Below, piece by piece: positions 43,983 through 53,033 of a stretch of 64,000 nt of DNA (the first letter of the stretch is position 1; every line of letters starts with the position of its first letter). The notes below the pieces were generated by a model, which was not told where the DNA came from, ran no database searches, and saw only the letters and a list, made by a program, of their open reading frames with translations. A program made the position numbers and the translations under genes. The stretch is taken from positions 1 to 64,000 of the forward strand of contig NZ_BIMC01000012.1 in NCBI RefSeq assembly GCF_004000885.1. Direction: 5' to 3'. The DNA comes from Paenibacillus glucanolyticus NBRC 15330 (GTDB lineage: Bacteria > Bacillota > Bacilli > Paenibacillales > Paenibacillaceae).

Positions 43983-44879
43983 CTACTCTTTCAGGGAACC
44001 TACCAGAACACCCTTAACGAAGTGCTTCTGGACAAATGGATACACCATAATAATCGGAAGCGTTGCCACCATCATAGTTGCCATGGACAGCGATTTAGAA
44101 GTTACACTCTGCATCCGCGAGAGAACGGCTTGAGAAGCCGAATCCAGGTTGCTCATCTGTTCAGACATAATATTAGAATTCAATATTTGGCGAAGCATGG
44201 TCTGAATGGGCAGCAGGTTCTCGTTATTGATATAAATACTTGGCAAGAACCATTCATTCCAATGGGAAACTGCCGTAAATAACGATAATGTTGCGATAAC
44301 CGGACCGGACAGCGGGAGAATGATTTTGAAGAAAATACCCCAGTTGCCGCAACCATCAATCTTGGCGGATTCCTCAAGACCATTCGGAAGACCGTTGAAG
44401 AAAGTCCGGAAGATGATCATGTTCCACACGCTTACCAAGCCCGGAATAATGAACACCCAGAAGGAGTCCATCAGACCCAAACCACGAACGAGCATAAAGG
44501 TTGGGATCAAGCCGCCGCCAAAATACATCGTAATGATACACATAATCATGTAGTACTTGCGGCCAATCAATTCGCTCTTGGTCATCCCGTAAGCAAAGAT
44601 GGATGTTACGAGTATGGAGGAGATGGTTCCGATCACGGTACGAAGCACCGAAATTTTAAAACCATTCAGCAGCCTGGTATCCTGAAACACGATCCCGTAA
44701 TTCTCTAATGTAAAGTCCCGGGGCCAAAAGGTAACGCCACCCATTGCTGTATCTGAACCTGAGTTAAATGAAATGACAAGTCCGTTCCAAAACGGATAAA
44801 AAGTTACAAAGGCCAATAATGCCAGAAAGATATATATGATAACCATCATCACTTTGTCACCGAATGCTAACCGTACCAA
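43983..44879 (-). CDS. ABC transporter permease, LplC type
   Basis: Permease of 298 residues with six helices and the EAA loop GLEESAKIDGCGNWGIFFKII. It pairs with the LplB-type permease encoded 31 nt upstream. Translation starts at TTG (44879) with GGGAG 9 nt before it. No ATPase gene is present in the operon. Confidence 0.92.
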   Translation of the reverse strand: MVRLAFGDKVMMVIIYIFLALLAFVTFYPFWNGLVISFNSGSDTAMGGVTFWPRDFTLENYGIVFQDTRLLNGFKISVLRTVIGTISSILVTSIFAYGMTKSELIGRKYYMIMCIITMYFGGGLIPTFMLVRGLGLMDSFWVFIIPGLVSVWNMIIFRTFFNGLPNGLEESAKIDGCGNWGIFFKIILPLSGPVIATLSLFTAVSHWNEWFLPSIYINNENLLPIQTMLRQILNSNIMSEQMSNLDSASQAVLSRMQSVTSKSLSMATMMVATLPIIMVYPFVQKHFVKGVLVGSLKE

Positions 44880-44910
44880 AACTACCGACTCCCTTCATCA
44901 CAATGTTCTC

Positions 44911-45867
44911 TTACCATAAGCTGTTACCTGATTTACGTGCGATCAAGTTGGCAATCGTCAGAAGCATGACGCTGATTACCGCTTTAAACAAGCCTACAGC
45001 CGTTGCATATGAGAATCGGGAATTTTCAATACCTATTCGATAAACATACGTGTCGATAACGTCGGAAACCTCTCGCAATACCGGGTTCTTAGCCAAGAGC
45101 AAGATGTCTTCGAAACCTGCAGTAAGCAAGTTACCAATGGCAAGAATCATGAAAATACTTACAACCGGCATAATCGATGGAAGCGTAATCGTAAAGATCT
45201 GTCTGAACTTGCTTGCACCATCCATGTCAGCAGCTTCGTACATATGCGGGTCAACCCCGGCCACAGCTGCCAAGTATACGATGGAGGAGAACCCGATTTC
45301 TTTCCAAACCCCTGTCGTTACGAGAATTGTCCAGAAGTATTCCGGAATGGACAGGAAGTTGAGCGGTTCCTCAATCAAATTCAGCTTCTGAAGCAAAATA
45401 TTTACGCTGCCGTTATCCGTTGACAAGAGAGAAATCGCAAAGCCTGAAACGATAACCCAAGACAGGAAGTGCGGGAGATAACTGACCGTTTGCACGAGTC
45501 TTTTGAAGAACATATGCCGGACTTCGTTCAGCATAAGTGCAAGCAGAATCGGTGCAGGGAATCCAATGAGAAACTTAAGCAAACTGATTACGATCGTATT
45601 TCTCATGACCGTCATAAACTCTGGTGATTCAAAGAACATTTCGAAATGTTTGAATCCTGCCCAGGGGCTGTCACCCATGCCTTTAAAAATGTTAAAATCC
45701 TGAAAAGCCATCAAAATACCGTACATCGGTATATAGCTAAACACAAAAATGAGTGCGAGTGCAGGAAGCACCATTAACTGAATATCCCATTGTTTAGCAA
45801 AGCGAATTAACAAGCTGTCCTTCTTCCGTTTTGGAACAGGTTCCTGTTCTACGGATATTTGCGCCAT
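44911..45867 (-). CDS. ABC transporter permease, LplB type
   Basis: Permease of 318 residues with a charged N-terminus (EPVPKRKKDSLLIRF), six helices and the EAA loop MYEAADMDGASKFRQIFTI. It is the first gene of the operon LplB-LplC-binding protein-regulator-kinase. A frame from TTG at 45873 exists; the ATG at 45867, 6 nt after GGGGGG, is preferred. Confidence 0.92.
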   Translation of the reverse strand: MAQISVEQEPVPKRKKDSLLIRFAKQWDIQLMVLPALALIFVFSYIPMYGILMAFQDFNIFKGMGDSPWAGFKHFEMFFESPEFMTVMRNTIVISLLKFLIGFPAPILLALMLNEVRHMFFKRLVQTVSYLPHFLSWVIVSGFAISLLSTDNGSVNILLQKLNLIEEPLNFLSIPEYFWTILVTTGVWKEIGFSSIVYLAAVAGVDPHMYEAADMDGASKFRQIFTITLPSIMPVVSIFMILAIGNLLTAGFEDILLLAKNPVLREVSDVIDTYVYRIGIENSRFSYATAVGLFKAVISVMLLTIANLIARKSGNSLW

Positions 45868-45985
45868 ATCCAACCCCCCGTGTGTTCTATGCCATGAAGT
45901 TTATCTGATGTCTAACATTGTAGTTTAAACTATCAAATATAAACATTTGCCTATTCAACGAAAAATGATATTATTCAATCGAAAA

Positions 45986-46000
45986 GTGAAACGCTTACAC
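45986..46000 (-). promoter_or_regulatory. cre-like site upstream of the lpl-type operon
   Basis: The minus-strand sequence GTGTAAGCGTTTCAC contains TGTAAGCGTTTC, matching the CcpA cre core, but the last two positions of the 14-mer differ. It lies about 120 bp upstream of the first gene. No convincing sigma-A promoter was found in this AT-rich 300-bp gap; an AGTTTAAACT palindrome is also present. Confidence 0.4.
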
Positions 46001-46113
46001 GACATGGAATATTGCTTTCTTATGTAAAGTGAGAGATATGGCTTTTAGAAAAATTACAGTTTCCACCTTTTAATTCTATGATTTGTAAAAAAACATTTCT
46101 GAAATTAAACATG

Positions 46114-46150
46114 AAAAGACCCATCGCAAACATTACCTGCGATGGGTCTT
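46114..46150 (-). terminator. Terminator after ispH
   Basis: AAGACCCATCGCA pairs with TGCGATGGGTCTT over 46116-46150; TTTTCAT follows on the minus strand. Confidence 0.85.
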
Positions 46151-46174
46151 AATCGAGCATATAAATGGCAATTC

Positions 46175-47134
46175 TTATGACTTACTCTTCACCCGAACAG
46201 GGGGAAGCAGCTTGCTCATATTCACCGTGCGTTTGATTTCCCAAGTATCCGGCTTATCGTGTTCATACTGTTCCAAATAAGCGATGACTTCCTTGGTAAT
46301 TGGAGTCGGTGTTGATGCCCCTGATGTAACTGCCACTTTGCCTACTCCTTCAAGCCATTCGCGTTTCAGTTCCGTCACATCCCCGATACGGTAAGCGGGA
46401 ACGCCTGCAATCTCTTCAGACACCTGGGCAAGCCGGTTCGAGTTATTGCTCCGCGGATCTCCAACCACAATGACCAAATCCGACTGTCCCGCTTGCTCGG
46501 CTACAGCTTCCTGCCGCACTTGCGTGGCAAGACAGATCTCGTTATGAATCTCTGCTCCCGGAAATTTATCCAGCAGACTCTTCATGATATGCTTGATATC
46601 CCACTGGCTCATCGTAGTCTGATTCGTAATGGTAATTCGGGATGACTTCACCTGCAGCTGCTCGATCTCTTCCTCGTTCTCGATAAGATGCACATGATCC
46701 GGCGCGATGCCAATGGCACCTTCCGGCTCCGGATGACCCTTCTTGCCGATATAAATGATTTCATATCCGTCGGCTACCTTTTCCCGAATTAAATCATGGG
46801 TTTTGGTAACATCCGGACAAGTGGCGTCCAGTGTCGTTAACCCTTTGTCCCGTGCAAGCTTGCGTACTTCCGGAGAGACCCCGTGCGCGGTAAAAATAAC
46901 GGTGCCGCTCTCCACCTGACTCAGGATTTCCATCCGATTCGGACCGTCCAGGGTAATGATGCCTTCATCCTCAAAGGATTGCGTTACATGACTGTTGTGA
47001 ACAATCATGCCCAATATATAAATAGGCCGAGGAAGATCCAAATTCTGGGCCGCCTGACGTGCCAATACCATGGCATCAACGACTCCATAACAATAACCTC
47101 TCGGTGATATTCTCATGACTTCGATGATCCTCAC
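46175..47134 (-). CDS. ispH: 4-hydroxy-3-methylbut-2-enyl diphosphate reductase
   Basis: Last enzyme of the MEP isoprenoid pathway, giving IPP and DMAPP. The 319 residues keep the three iron-sulfur Cys ligands: Cys15 (PRGYCYGV), Cys106 (DATCPDV) and Cys201 ([11 protein letters not shown]). Translation starts at GTG (47134) with AAGGGA 6 nt upstream; the in-frame ATG at 47116 lacks a well-placed site. It is monocistronic with its own terminator. Confidence 0.95.
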   Translation of the reverse strand: MRIIEVMRISPRGYCYGVVDAMVLARQAAQNLDLPRPIYILGMIVHNSHVTQSFEDEGIITLDGPNRMEILSQVESGTVIFTAHGVSPEVRKLARDKGLTTLDATCPDVTKTHDLIREKVADGYEIIYIGKKGHPEPEGAIGIAPDHVHLIENEEEIEQLQVKSSRITITNQTTMSQWDIKHIMKSLLDKFPGAEIHNEICLATQVRQEAVAEQAGQSDLVIVVGDPRSNNSNRLAQVSEEIAGVPAYRIGDVTELKREWLEGVGKVAVTSGASTPTPITKEVIAYLEQYEHDKPDTWEIKRTVNMSKLLPPVRVKSKS

Positions 47135-47177
47135 CTGCTTTCCCTTGTAATACGTAAACGATCTAGTCTATTATAAC

Positions 47178-48629
47178 CTATTCCAGAGGAGGAGCAAATA
47201 CGACGGGCAGCCAGACGATAAAGGTACTGCCTTCCCCTCTTCGGGTTACAACCTCCACAGACCCCTTATGCTCATCAATGATCCACTTGGCAATGGAGAG
47301 TCCAAGGCCGGTCCCGCTCGTGATGCCTCTGGATTGATCCGCACGGTAGAAGCGTTCGAATATGAACGGAACCTCGTCCTTATCCATACCGATCCCCGTA
47401 TCCGAAATTCGAAGCCCGACCTGTCCCTTGTACAGGACAACATCCAGGCTCACCTCGCCCTCCGGCGTGTACTTGAATGCATTCTCAATGAATATGAACA
47501 GCATCTGCTGTAAATAATCCTTGTTGCCTTCCACGTAAACGCCATTCAGAACTGACAGTTCGCCCACATGCCACTCTGCCGTTTTCTCTAGGAAATGAGC
47601 CCGCCTTGCGACCTCTTCAACCAACGGCTGGAGTGGTACGGGATCCAGCTCGAAGGTCTGGCCGGTATCGGCTCTTGCCAGAGACAGCATATCGTTCACC
47701 AGCCGGCTCATCCGCTTGGCTTCATCCGATATATCTCCCACCGCTTCGAATGAGATCTGCTTGATCGTGGCTTCGTCCATATCCGCTCTTTCGCCGGGTG
47801 CTACCTCCCACATTTTCTGCAGCAGATCCACATTCCCCCGAATGGTTGTCAATGGAGTTCTAAGCTCATGGGAAGCATCCGATACAAAACGGCGCTGTGC
47901 GGCGTAGGCATCCTCAAGCTCTTTGTAGAAACCCTCCGTCCTCTCAAGCATCCCGTTAAAGGTACCAATCAGCTGCCCGATCTCGTCCTGCGGCCCGTCG
48001 TATTCGATTCGAACGCTAAGGTCGGTGCCCTTCTGGATCTGCTCCGCCGCCTCGGTGACCTTGCCGATCGGTTTCATGGATTTGCGAGCCAGAAATAGTC
48101 CCAAGGTTGATGCAATCACAAGCGTGGCTGCGGAACCCATGATCAGGATGGATTGGAGCCGATCCAGGGTTTGTTCGATGGTACGCGTGTTAGCTCCGAC
48201 TTGAAGCCAAAGAACTAATTGGTTTGTGTTACTCTCAGTAAATGCAAGCTGATACACAATAAATGGATTACCATTGAGAGTCACACGCTTAAACCCGTTG
48301 TTAATTTTATTTACCTTCTGAACAGAAGGAGTCTCGAACTGAAGCCCGCTGATTTTCATATTGTCTGAACGCCATATTCGATTATTTAAAACGTTATAGG
48401 TCTGAATATATAGATCCGCATCTTCCAGTCTATTTGCAGAAGATCGATTGGGAAGAACATCAAATCCATCAGTCCCAAAATCTACTTTGTTTGCCTGCTG
48501 CACAATCCGCTGCTTTAACTCCTCATACGTATACAAATGGACAAAGCCATACACCGCCGAGCTGAAAATCAGCAGTGTCACAAATAAGATGCCGGTATAC
48601 CACGCTGTCAGTCTTAACCGAATGGACAT
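47178..48629 (-). CDS. cssS: CssS-like sensor histidine kinase
   Basis: Membrane kinase of 483 residues: helix at about 8-30, an extracellular sensor of about 130 residues, a second helix at about 160-182, HAMP, HisKA with RRFVSDASHELRTPL and HATPase with NAFKYTP, DTGIGM and GTGLGLSIAK. It starts 1 nt after the regulator's TAG. The pair lies beside htrA, as expected for CssRS, which responds to secretion stress by inducing HtrA proteases; that role is inferred from context because OmpR-class pairs are numerous. Confidence 0.8.
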   Translation of the reverse strand: MSIRLRLTAWYTGILFVTLLIFSSAVYGFVHLYTYEELKQRIVQQANKVDFGTDGFDVLPNRSSANRLEDADLYIQTYNVLNNRIWRSDNMKISGLQFETPSVQKVNKINNGFKRVTLNGNPFIVYQLAFTESNTNQLVLWLQVGANTRTIEQTLDRLQSILIMGSAATLVIASTLGLFLARKSMKPIGKVTEAAEQIQKGTDLSVRIEYDGPQDEIGQLIGTFNGMLERTEGFYKELEDAYAAQRRFVSDASHELRTPLTTIRGNVDLLQKMWEVAPGERADMDEATIKQISFEAVGDISDEAKRMSRLVNDMLSLARADTGQTFELDPVPLQPLVEEVARRAHFLEKTAEWHVGELSVLNGVYVEGNKDYLQQMLFIFIENAFKYTPEGEVSLDVVLYKGQVGLRISDTGIGMDKDEVPFIFERFYRADQSRGITSGTGLGLSIAKWIIDEHKGSVEVVTRRGEGSTFIVWLPVVFAPPLE

Positions 48630-48630
48630 G

Positions 48631-49317
48631 CTAGTTATCTCCTCTTAGAATATAGCCGGCTCCGCGGATCGTCTGGATCAGCCGTTTACCTCCATGTTCC
48701 TCGGTCTTCTGCCGGAGCATGGCGATATAAACCTCCAGCACATTGGACTCTCCGCTGTAGTCATAGCCCCATATTTTATCCATAATCAAATCGCGGGACA
48801 GTACCCGCTTCGGATTTTGCATAAACAGATGCAGCAGCTCAAACTCCTTCGCCGTCAGCTCCAGTCTCTGACCGCTGCGAATGACTTCCCTCGCATCCGT
48901 ATCCATTGTGAGATCCTCGTAGGTCAGCCGGTGGTTAGACGAATCGTCGCCGGTTTTACGACGCAGCAGCGCCCTTACGCGGGCAAGAAGCTCTTCCAGC
49001 GCAAACGGCTTAACGAGATAATCATCGGCTCCGGTATCGAGTCCCTTCACCCGGTTCTCCACTTCGTCCTTCGCCGTCAGCATCAGCACCGGTATCGTGC
49101 TTCCGCCTTCCCGGAGTCTTCGCAACGCTTCAAATCCATCCACTTGAGGCATCATGACATCCAGGACAACAACGTCCGGCTCCTCACTCAATATCACTTT
49201 CAATCCTTCTGCTCCGTTGGATGCGGTCAGGACATCGTAGCCCTCAAACGCAAGTCCTCTGCGCAGCATGGAAATAATCTTCTCATCGTCATCTACAATT
49301 AATATCCGGGATCGCAT
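48631..49317 (-). CDS. cssR: CssR-like OmpR-family response regulator
   Basis: Regulator of 228 residues: a complete receiver (LIVDDDEK, VVLDVMMPQ, DDYLVKPF) and a C-terminal winged helix (LELTAKEFELLHLFMQNPKRV). It is first in a two-gene operon with its kinase. Its own promoter has TTGTCT, 18 bp, TATAAT (49400-49395 and 49376-49371, minus strand). It probably activates the neighbouring htrA gene. Confidence 0.85.
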   Translation of the reverse strand: MRSRILIVDDDEKIISMLRRGLAFEGYDVLTASNGAEGLKVILSEEPDVVVLDVMMPQVDGFEALRRLREGGSTIPVLMLTAKDEVENRVKGLDTGADDYLVKPFALEELLARVRALLRRKTGDDSSNHRLTYEDLTMDTDAREVIRSGQRLELTAKEFELLHLFMQNPKRVLSRDLIMDKIWGYDYSGESNVLEVYIAMLRQKTEEHGGKRLIQTIRGAGYILRGDN

Positions 49318-49370
49318 AGCGGCATCTCCTCTATCTTCTAGCGTTATATTTAGTACGACGTTACAATCCC

Positions 49371-49400
49371 ATTATATCGGTCGTCTCAAGGACAAGACAA
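49371..49400 (-). promoter_or_regulatory. Sigma-A promoter of cssRS
   Basis: On the minus strand TTGTCT (49400-49395), an 18-bp spacer and TATAAT (49376-49371). The -35 touches the foot of the htrA terminator hairpin. Confidence 0.6.
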
Positions 49401-49434
49401 GCGGAAGGGAACGATCCCTTCCGCTTGTTGTTTA
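49397..49434 (-). terminator. Terminator after htrA
   Basis: A perfect 12-bp stem, AAGCGGAAGGGA (49399-49410) with TCCCTTCCGCTT (49415-49426), followed by GTCTTGTCC on the minus strand and TGTTGTTT on the plus strand. Confidence 0.75.
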
Positions 49435-49447
49435 CACCTATCCCAGG

Positions 49448-51103
49448 TTACGGTTGTTGCTGCTGTTGCTGCTGGGAAAGATCGAACTCGTTCTTATCAC
49501 CGATCGTCAGCGGCAGATCCATATTATTGCCGTTTCGAACTACGTTCAGCGTAATTTTGTCTCCAACCTTCTTCGTTTTAATGAAGTCAACCAGATCTGA
49601 CGAAGTCGGATATTTCGTTCCGTCCACGCCAACAATGATATCATATTGACGCAAATCTGCTTCATATGCCGGTGAACGGAATACAACGCTGTCAACATAA
49701 GAGCCTTCCGTCACGTCGGTACCCAGGGACTGAGAAATTTGCGGAGTGACCGTTCCCAGGTTTGCCCCGATAAACGGAACCGGATCTTTCGGAACTTCCT
49801 CATTATTCTTCAGGTATTCCACAACTTCCTTAATCGTATTGGACGGAATCGCAAACCCGATCCCTTGCGCTTCCGCGCTGACCGCTACGTTCATCCCGAT
49901 GACTTCACCCTTCAGATTGAGAAGCGGTCCGCCTGAGTTACCCGGGTTAATCGAAGCATCGGTTTGCAGAAGATGCTCGTAATTACGATCATCCTCGCCG
50001 TTCGTGCCTTGAATATCGATCTCGCGTTCCTTCGAGCTAAGTACGCCTGCGGTTACCGTATGCTCAAAACCATGCGGGTTCCCGATGGCCACAAGCCATT
50101 CACCAACCTTCAGCGAATTGGAGTCACCTAGCTCCACCGACGGAAAATCGGCCCCTTCGATTTTCAGAACGGCCAAATCCAGCTCATAACTGGAACCGAG
50201 CAGTTTCGCTTCATAAGGCTTTTTAGTGCCTTGTACCGTGACCTGTATCACATCGGCACCATGGATAACATGCTCATTGGTCAAAATATATCCGGACTTG
50301 TCAAAGATGAAACCCGAGCCAATCCCTGAAGGCTGAAGCTGGGATTCCTGACCTCCGTTGCTGCCATTTCCACTGTTTCCACCATTACCGCTATTCCCGC
50401 CGTTTCCTTCCTGGCTCGATTGGCCGCCACCAAAGAAGTACCAGAACGGATCATTCATGTTCGGATTCGTGCTTTGTCTATTATTGCTGTTAACCAGTGT
50501 CTCAATCAGCACGACAGCCGGACTTGCCTGATCCACAACCGCGGATACATCACCCTGACCCGAAGGAATTATCGCCGATGCCGTTGTTGCTCCGCCGTTA
50601 TCACTCACGTTAGCCGAAGTTTCTTGGGATGGCTCAGATGAGAACGCTGCATCCGGAGTAAATAAATTCGTACGATCCGCGGCGAACATCAAACTTGAGA
50701 TGACGAGGACGCCTGCCAGGAAGGACAGGAGCACGGTCTTCACTGAAGTTTTAGGCTTCTGGTTATAGTTCCAGTCTTTATTTCTTGTCATGGAATCCAC
50801 AGGTCCGCCACCTCCTCCGCCCTGGCTTCCGGAGGAATGCGAGAAGCTCGAAGATGGTATCGGTTTAACAGGCTGTGGAGCGGTAACCTCCACTTCCTGC
50901 GATTCTCTGCTGCGGTATGGGTGATCTGTCTGCTCGTCATCACGCTCACTGGGTATGGACTGAAACGGTCCGTAAGAATAGTAGTAAGAAGAAGAATTCT
51001 CAGAAGAAGATTCATTCTCACGTCTCGGTAATTCATTGTTATTCGACTCGTTGTTGTTTGCCTCATCATCCGGGTACCCGTAACGCTTTCTTTGATCGTC
51101 CAT
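49448..51103 (-). CDS. htrA: HtrA/DegP-family membrane serine protease
   Basis: Membrane-anchored quality-control protease of 551 residues. A long polar cytoplasmic N-terminus (1-120, rich in Asn, Ser, Glu and a Gly run) precedes the helix at 122-140. The trypsin-like domain has the triad His278 (TNEHVIHG), Asp309 (ELDLAV) and Ser390 (NPGNSGGPL), then one PDZ domain from about 440. A Gly/Asn repeat (GNGGNSGNGGNSGNGSNGG) sits at 233-251 before the catalytic core, and the protein ends in a run of seven Gln and Pro. AGGAGG lies 7 nt before the ATG. It should degrade misfolded exported proteins. Confidence 0.94.
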   Translation of the reverse strand: MDDQRKRYGYPDDEANNNESNNNELPRRENESSSENSSSYYYSYGPFQSIPSERDDEQTDHPYRSRESQEVEVTAPQPVKPIPSSSFSHSSGSQGGGGGGPVDSMTRNKDWNYNQKPKTSVKTVLLSFLAGVLVISSLMFAADRTNLFTPDAAFSSEPSQETSANVSDNGGATTASAIIPSGQGDVSAVVDQASPAVVLIETLVNSNNRQSTNPNMNDPFWYFFGGGQSSQEGNGGNSGNGGNSGNGSNGGQESQLQPSGIGSGFIFDKSGYILTNEHVIHGADVIQVTVQGTKKPYEAKLLGSSYELDLAVLKIEGADFPSVELGDSNSLKVGEWLVAIGNPHGFEHTVTAGVLSSKEREIDIQGTNGEDDRNYEHLLQTDASINPGNSGGPLLNLKGEVIGMNVAVSAEAQGIGFAIPSNTIKEVVEYLKNNEEVPKDPVPFIGANLGTVTPQISQSLGTDVTEGSYVDSVVFRSPAYEADLRQYDIIVGVDGTKYPTSSDLVDFIKTKKVGDKITLNVVRNGNNMDLPLTIGDKNEFDLSQQQQQQQP

Positions 51104-51170
51104 AGGTCTACCTCCTATTTAAAATCACTTGCTTCCAAGTGGTTTAATTGATTAACTGTTCTTATTGTGT

Positions 51171-51195
51171 ACTATAAACCTTAATAGTACCTTAA
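51171..51195 (-). promoter_or_regulatory. Direct repeat and -10 box upstream of htrA
   Basis: On the minus strand TTAAGG occurs twice (51195-51190 and 51184-51179) with 11-bp periodicity, then TATAGT (51176-51171) as -10. Hexamers spaced by 5 bp on one face of the helix are typical for OmpR-family regulators, so this is a candidate site for the adjacent CssR-like protein. Confidence 0.5.
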
Positions 51196-51255
51196 AAACA
51201 ATTAAAAGGCAGATAAAAAGAAAGCTGGGCTACATCCCGGAATATGAGTTGTTCG

Positions 51256-51909
51256 CTACATTTTGACCCAGCCCTTCCGGTGGGCATAAATCGCCAATTG
51301 CGTGCGGTCATCCAGCTCACACTTCATCAACAGATTGCTGACATGCGTCTTCACGGTCTTAATGCTGATATGCAGCTCTTCCCCGATCTCCTTGTTGCTT
51401 CTCCCCTCGGCAATCAGCAGCAGAACCTCTTTCTCACGCTCGGTGAGTCCGGATTCATCCCCGTTCACCATATGTCGGCGAATCCCCCGAGTCAGCGCTT
51501 CCGATACGTCTTTAGTCATCACCGGCATGCCTCTGAATGCCCCCTGGAGAGCATATATAAGCTCATCGGCCGATACGGTCTTCAGCACATAACTGACAGC
51601 ACCCGCTTCAATGCACTCCACCACAAGTTCGTCCTCAAGGAAGCTTGTCAGAATGACAATCTTCTGATCAGGGAATTCGGACATGACGGCACGTGTAGTC
51701 TCGGCCCCGTTCATGACCGGCATCATTAAATCCATAAGAATGAGATCAGGCCTCGATGCCTCATCTCCATTCCGCAACATATCGACAACCTCTTGCCCAT
51801 TCGCTGCCTCACCGATGACTTCAAATCCCGGGTCCAGCGACAAATACGTTTTCAACCCCATGCGAACCATATCATGATCATCAGCCAGCAGTATCCGAAT
51901 CGTACCCAT
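51256..51909 (-). CDS. liaR: LiaR-type response regulator
   Basis: NarL-family regulator of 217 residues with a full receiver (LLADDHD, LILMDLMMPV, VSYVLKTVSAD) and a LuxR-type helix-turn-helix (LTEREKEVLLLIAEGRSNKEI). It is last in liaF-liaS-liaR and responds to interference with the lipid II cycle in relatives. The usual liaI-liaH target genes are not in this window. Confidence 0.9.
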   Translation of the reverse strand: MGTIRILLADDHDMVRMGLKTYLSLDPGFEVIGEAANGQEVVDMLRNGDEASRPDLILMDLMMPVMNGAETTRAVMSEFPDQKIVILTSFLEDELVVECIEAGAVSYVLKTVSADELIYALQGAFRGMPVMTKDVSEALTRGIRRHMVNGDESGLTEREKEVLLLIAEGRSNKEIGEELHISIKTVKTHVSNLLMKCELDDRTQLAIYAHRKGWVKM

Positions 51910-51927
51910 AATGATGTTGTCCCCTCT

Positions 51928-53028
51928 CTATTCCACTGGCTCAGCCAGTTCTTCCAGATCTTCTCGATCTTCCTGATCCTTGCTCTCTTCCGTGGTCGAT
52001 CCCTGTTTCCCCTCTGCTTCAAAAAGCGGAATATTCACGCGAACCGTCGTGCCTGCACCCTTCTTGCTTATGATATCCACCTGCCCGCCGAGCTTCTCGG
52101 CGCGCTCACGCATGGTAGACAGCCCGTATGAGCCCTGCTTGCCTGCAACCTCGTCAAATCCAACACCGTCGTCGCTGATGCTTAAAATGACACGTTTCTG
52201 GTCCTCCCGGAGGGACATGCTGACAAGACTTGCACCCGCATGCTTCACGATGTTGGCAACCGCTTCCTGAATGATCAGGAACAGCTGATGCTCAATCGCA
52301 TCCGATACCCCGCCGTAAATTTCAACATCCTTCATGCCCTTCAGGCCATTTTGGCGGCAGTAATCCGGGAACCACCGTTCGAGTGCCTCCTCCAGGGTTC
52401 TGCCTTCCAGTTCCACGGGACGAAGCTGTGCAATCAGTGCCCGCATCTGTTTCTGTGCAACATGAGACATCTCGATTAACTGTCCGAGCACCTTATCGCC
52501 CTGTTCCGGATTTCGCTTGAGAACCGCCGGGAGCGATGAGGCCGACATATGAATCGCGAACAGCTGCTGGCTAACCGTATCATGCAAATCCCTTGCCATT
52601 CGGCGCCGTTCTTCAAGGACCGCCGCTTCCGCAGCGATTTCCTTCTCAATGACATCCTGCTCGCCCAGGCGCTGCAGGAGCTTCATTTTTTTCTCCAGCG
52701 CTTCCGTCATTCCATTGAATTCATCATACACTCTGGCAAAAGAACCGTCTTCCATGGCCGGCAGCCGCACATTCAGATTTCCCTTGGCAACCTGCAGCAT
52801 GTTCAGATGAAGCAAATCCAGCGGGCGCTGAATGCGCTGTCCTGCAATGTATCCCGCAATCCCCGTAAACAGAAGGACACCGACCGTGTAATAAACCCAC
52901 AGCCGGTTATCTTCAATATGTATGTAGCCGGATTGGTTCGCTGTATACAGGAAAACAGCAACCCCGGCTCCAATCAGCAAAAAGTAAAACAAAATCACCC
53001 ATTTGGTATTTTTCAAAATTCCCATCAT
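51928..53028 (-). CDS. liaS: LiaS-type sensor histidine kinase
   Basis: Kinase of 366 residues: two helices at about 8-28 and 45-65 with a very short extracellular loop, HAMP, the HisKA_3 phosphoacceptor in ARDLHDTVSQQLFAIHM and a HATPase with EAVANIVKHA. The short loop makes it an intramembrane-sensing kinase that depends on LiaF for its signal. It lies between liaF (6 nt) and liaR (18 nt). Either of two adjacent ATGs (53028 or 53025) may be used. Confidence 0.92.
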   Translation of the reverse strand: MMGILKNTKWVILFYFLLIGAGVAVFLYTANQSGYIHIEDNRLWVYYTVGVLLFTGIAGYIAGQRIQRPLDLLHLNMLQVAKGNLNVRLPAMEDGSFARVYDEFNGMTEALEKKMKLLQRLGEQDVIEKEIAAEAAVLEERRRMARDLHDTVSQQLFAIHMSASSLPAVLKRNPEQGDKVLGQLIEMSHVAQKQMRALIAQLRPVELEGRTLEEALERWFPDYCRQNGLKGMKDVEIYGGVSDAIEHQLFLIIQEAVANIVKHAGASLVSMSLREDQKRVILSISDDGVGFDEVAGKQGSYGLSTMRERAEKLGGQVDIISKKGAGTTVRVNIPLFEAEGKQGSTTEESKDQEDREDLEELAEPVE

Positions 53029-53033
53029 AACAG

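Noticed and set aside
49448-49475. Poly-Gln codons as a microsatellite mobile or CRISPR-like repeat
   Set aside because: The repeat is a short CAA/CAG run inside the htrA frame, with no spacers or array structure.
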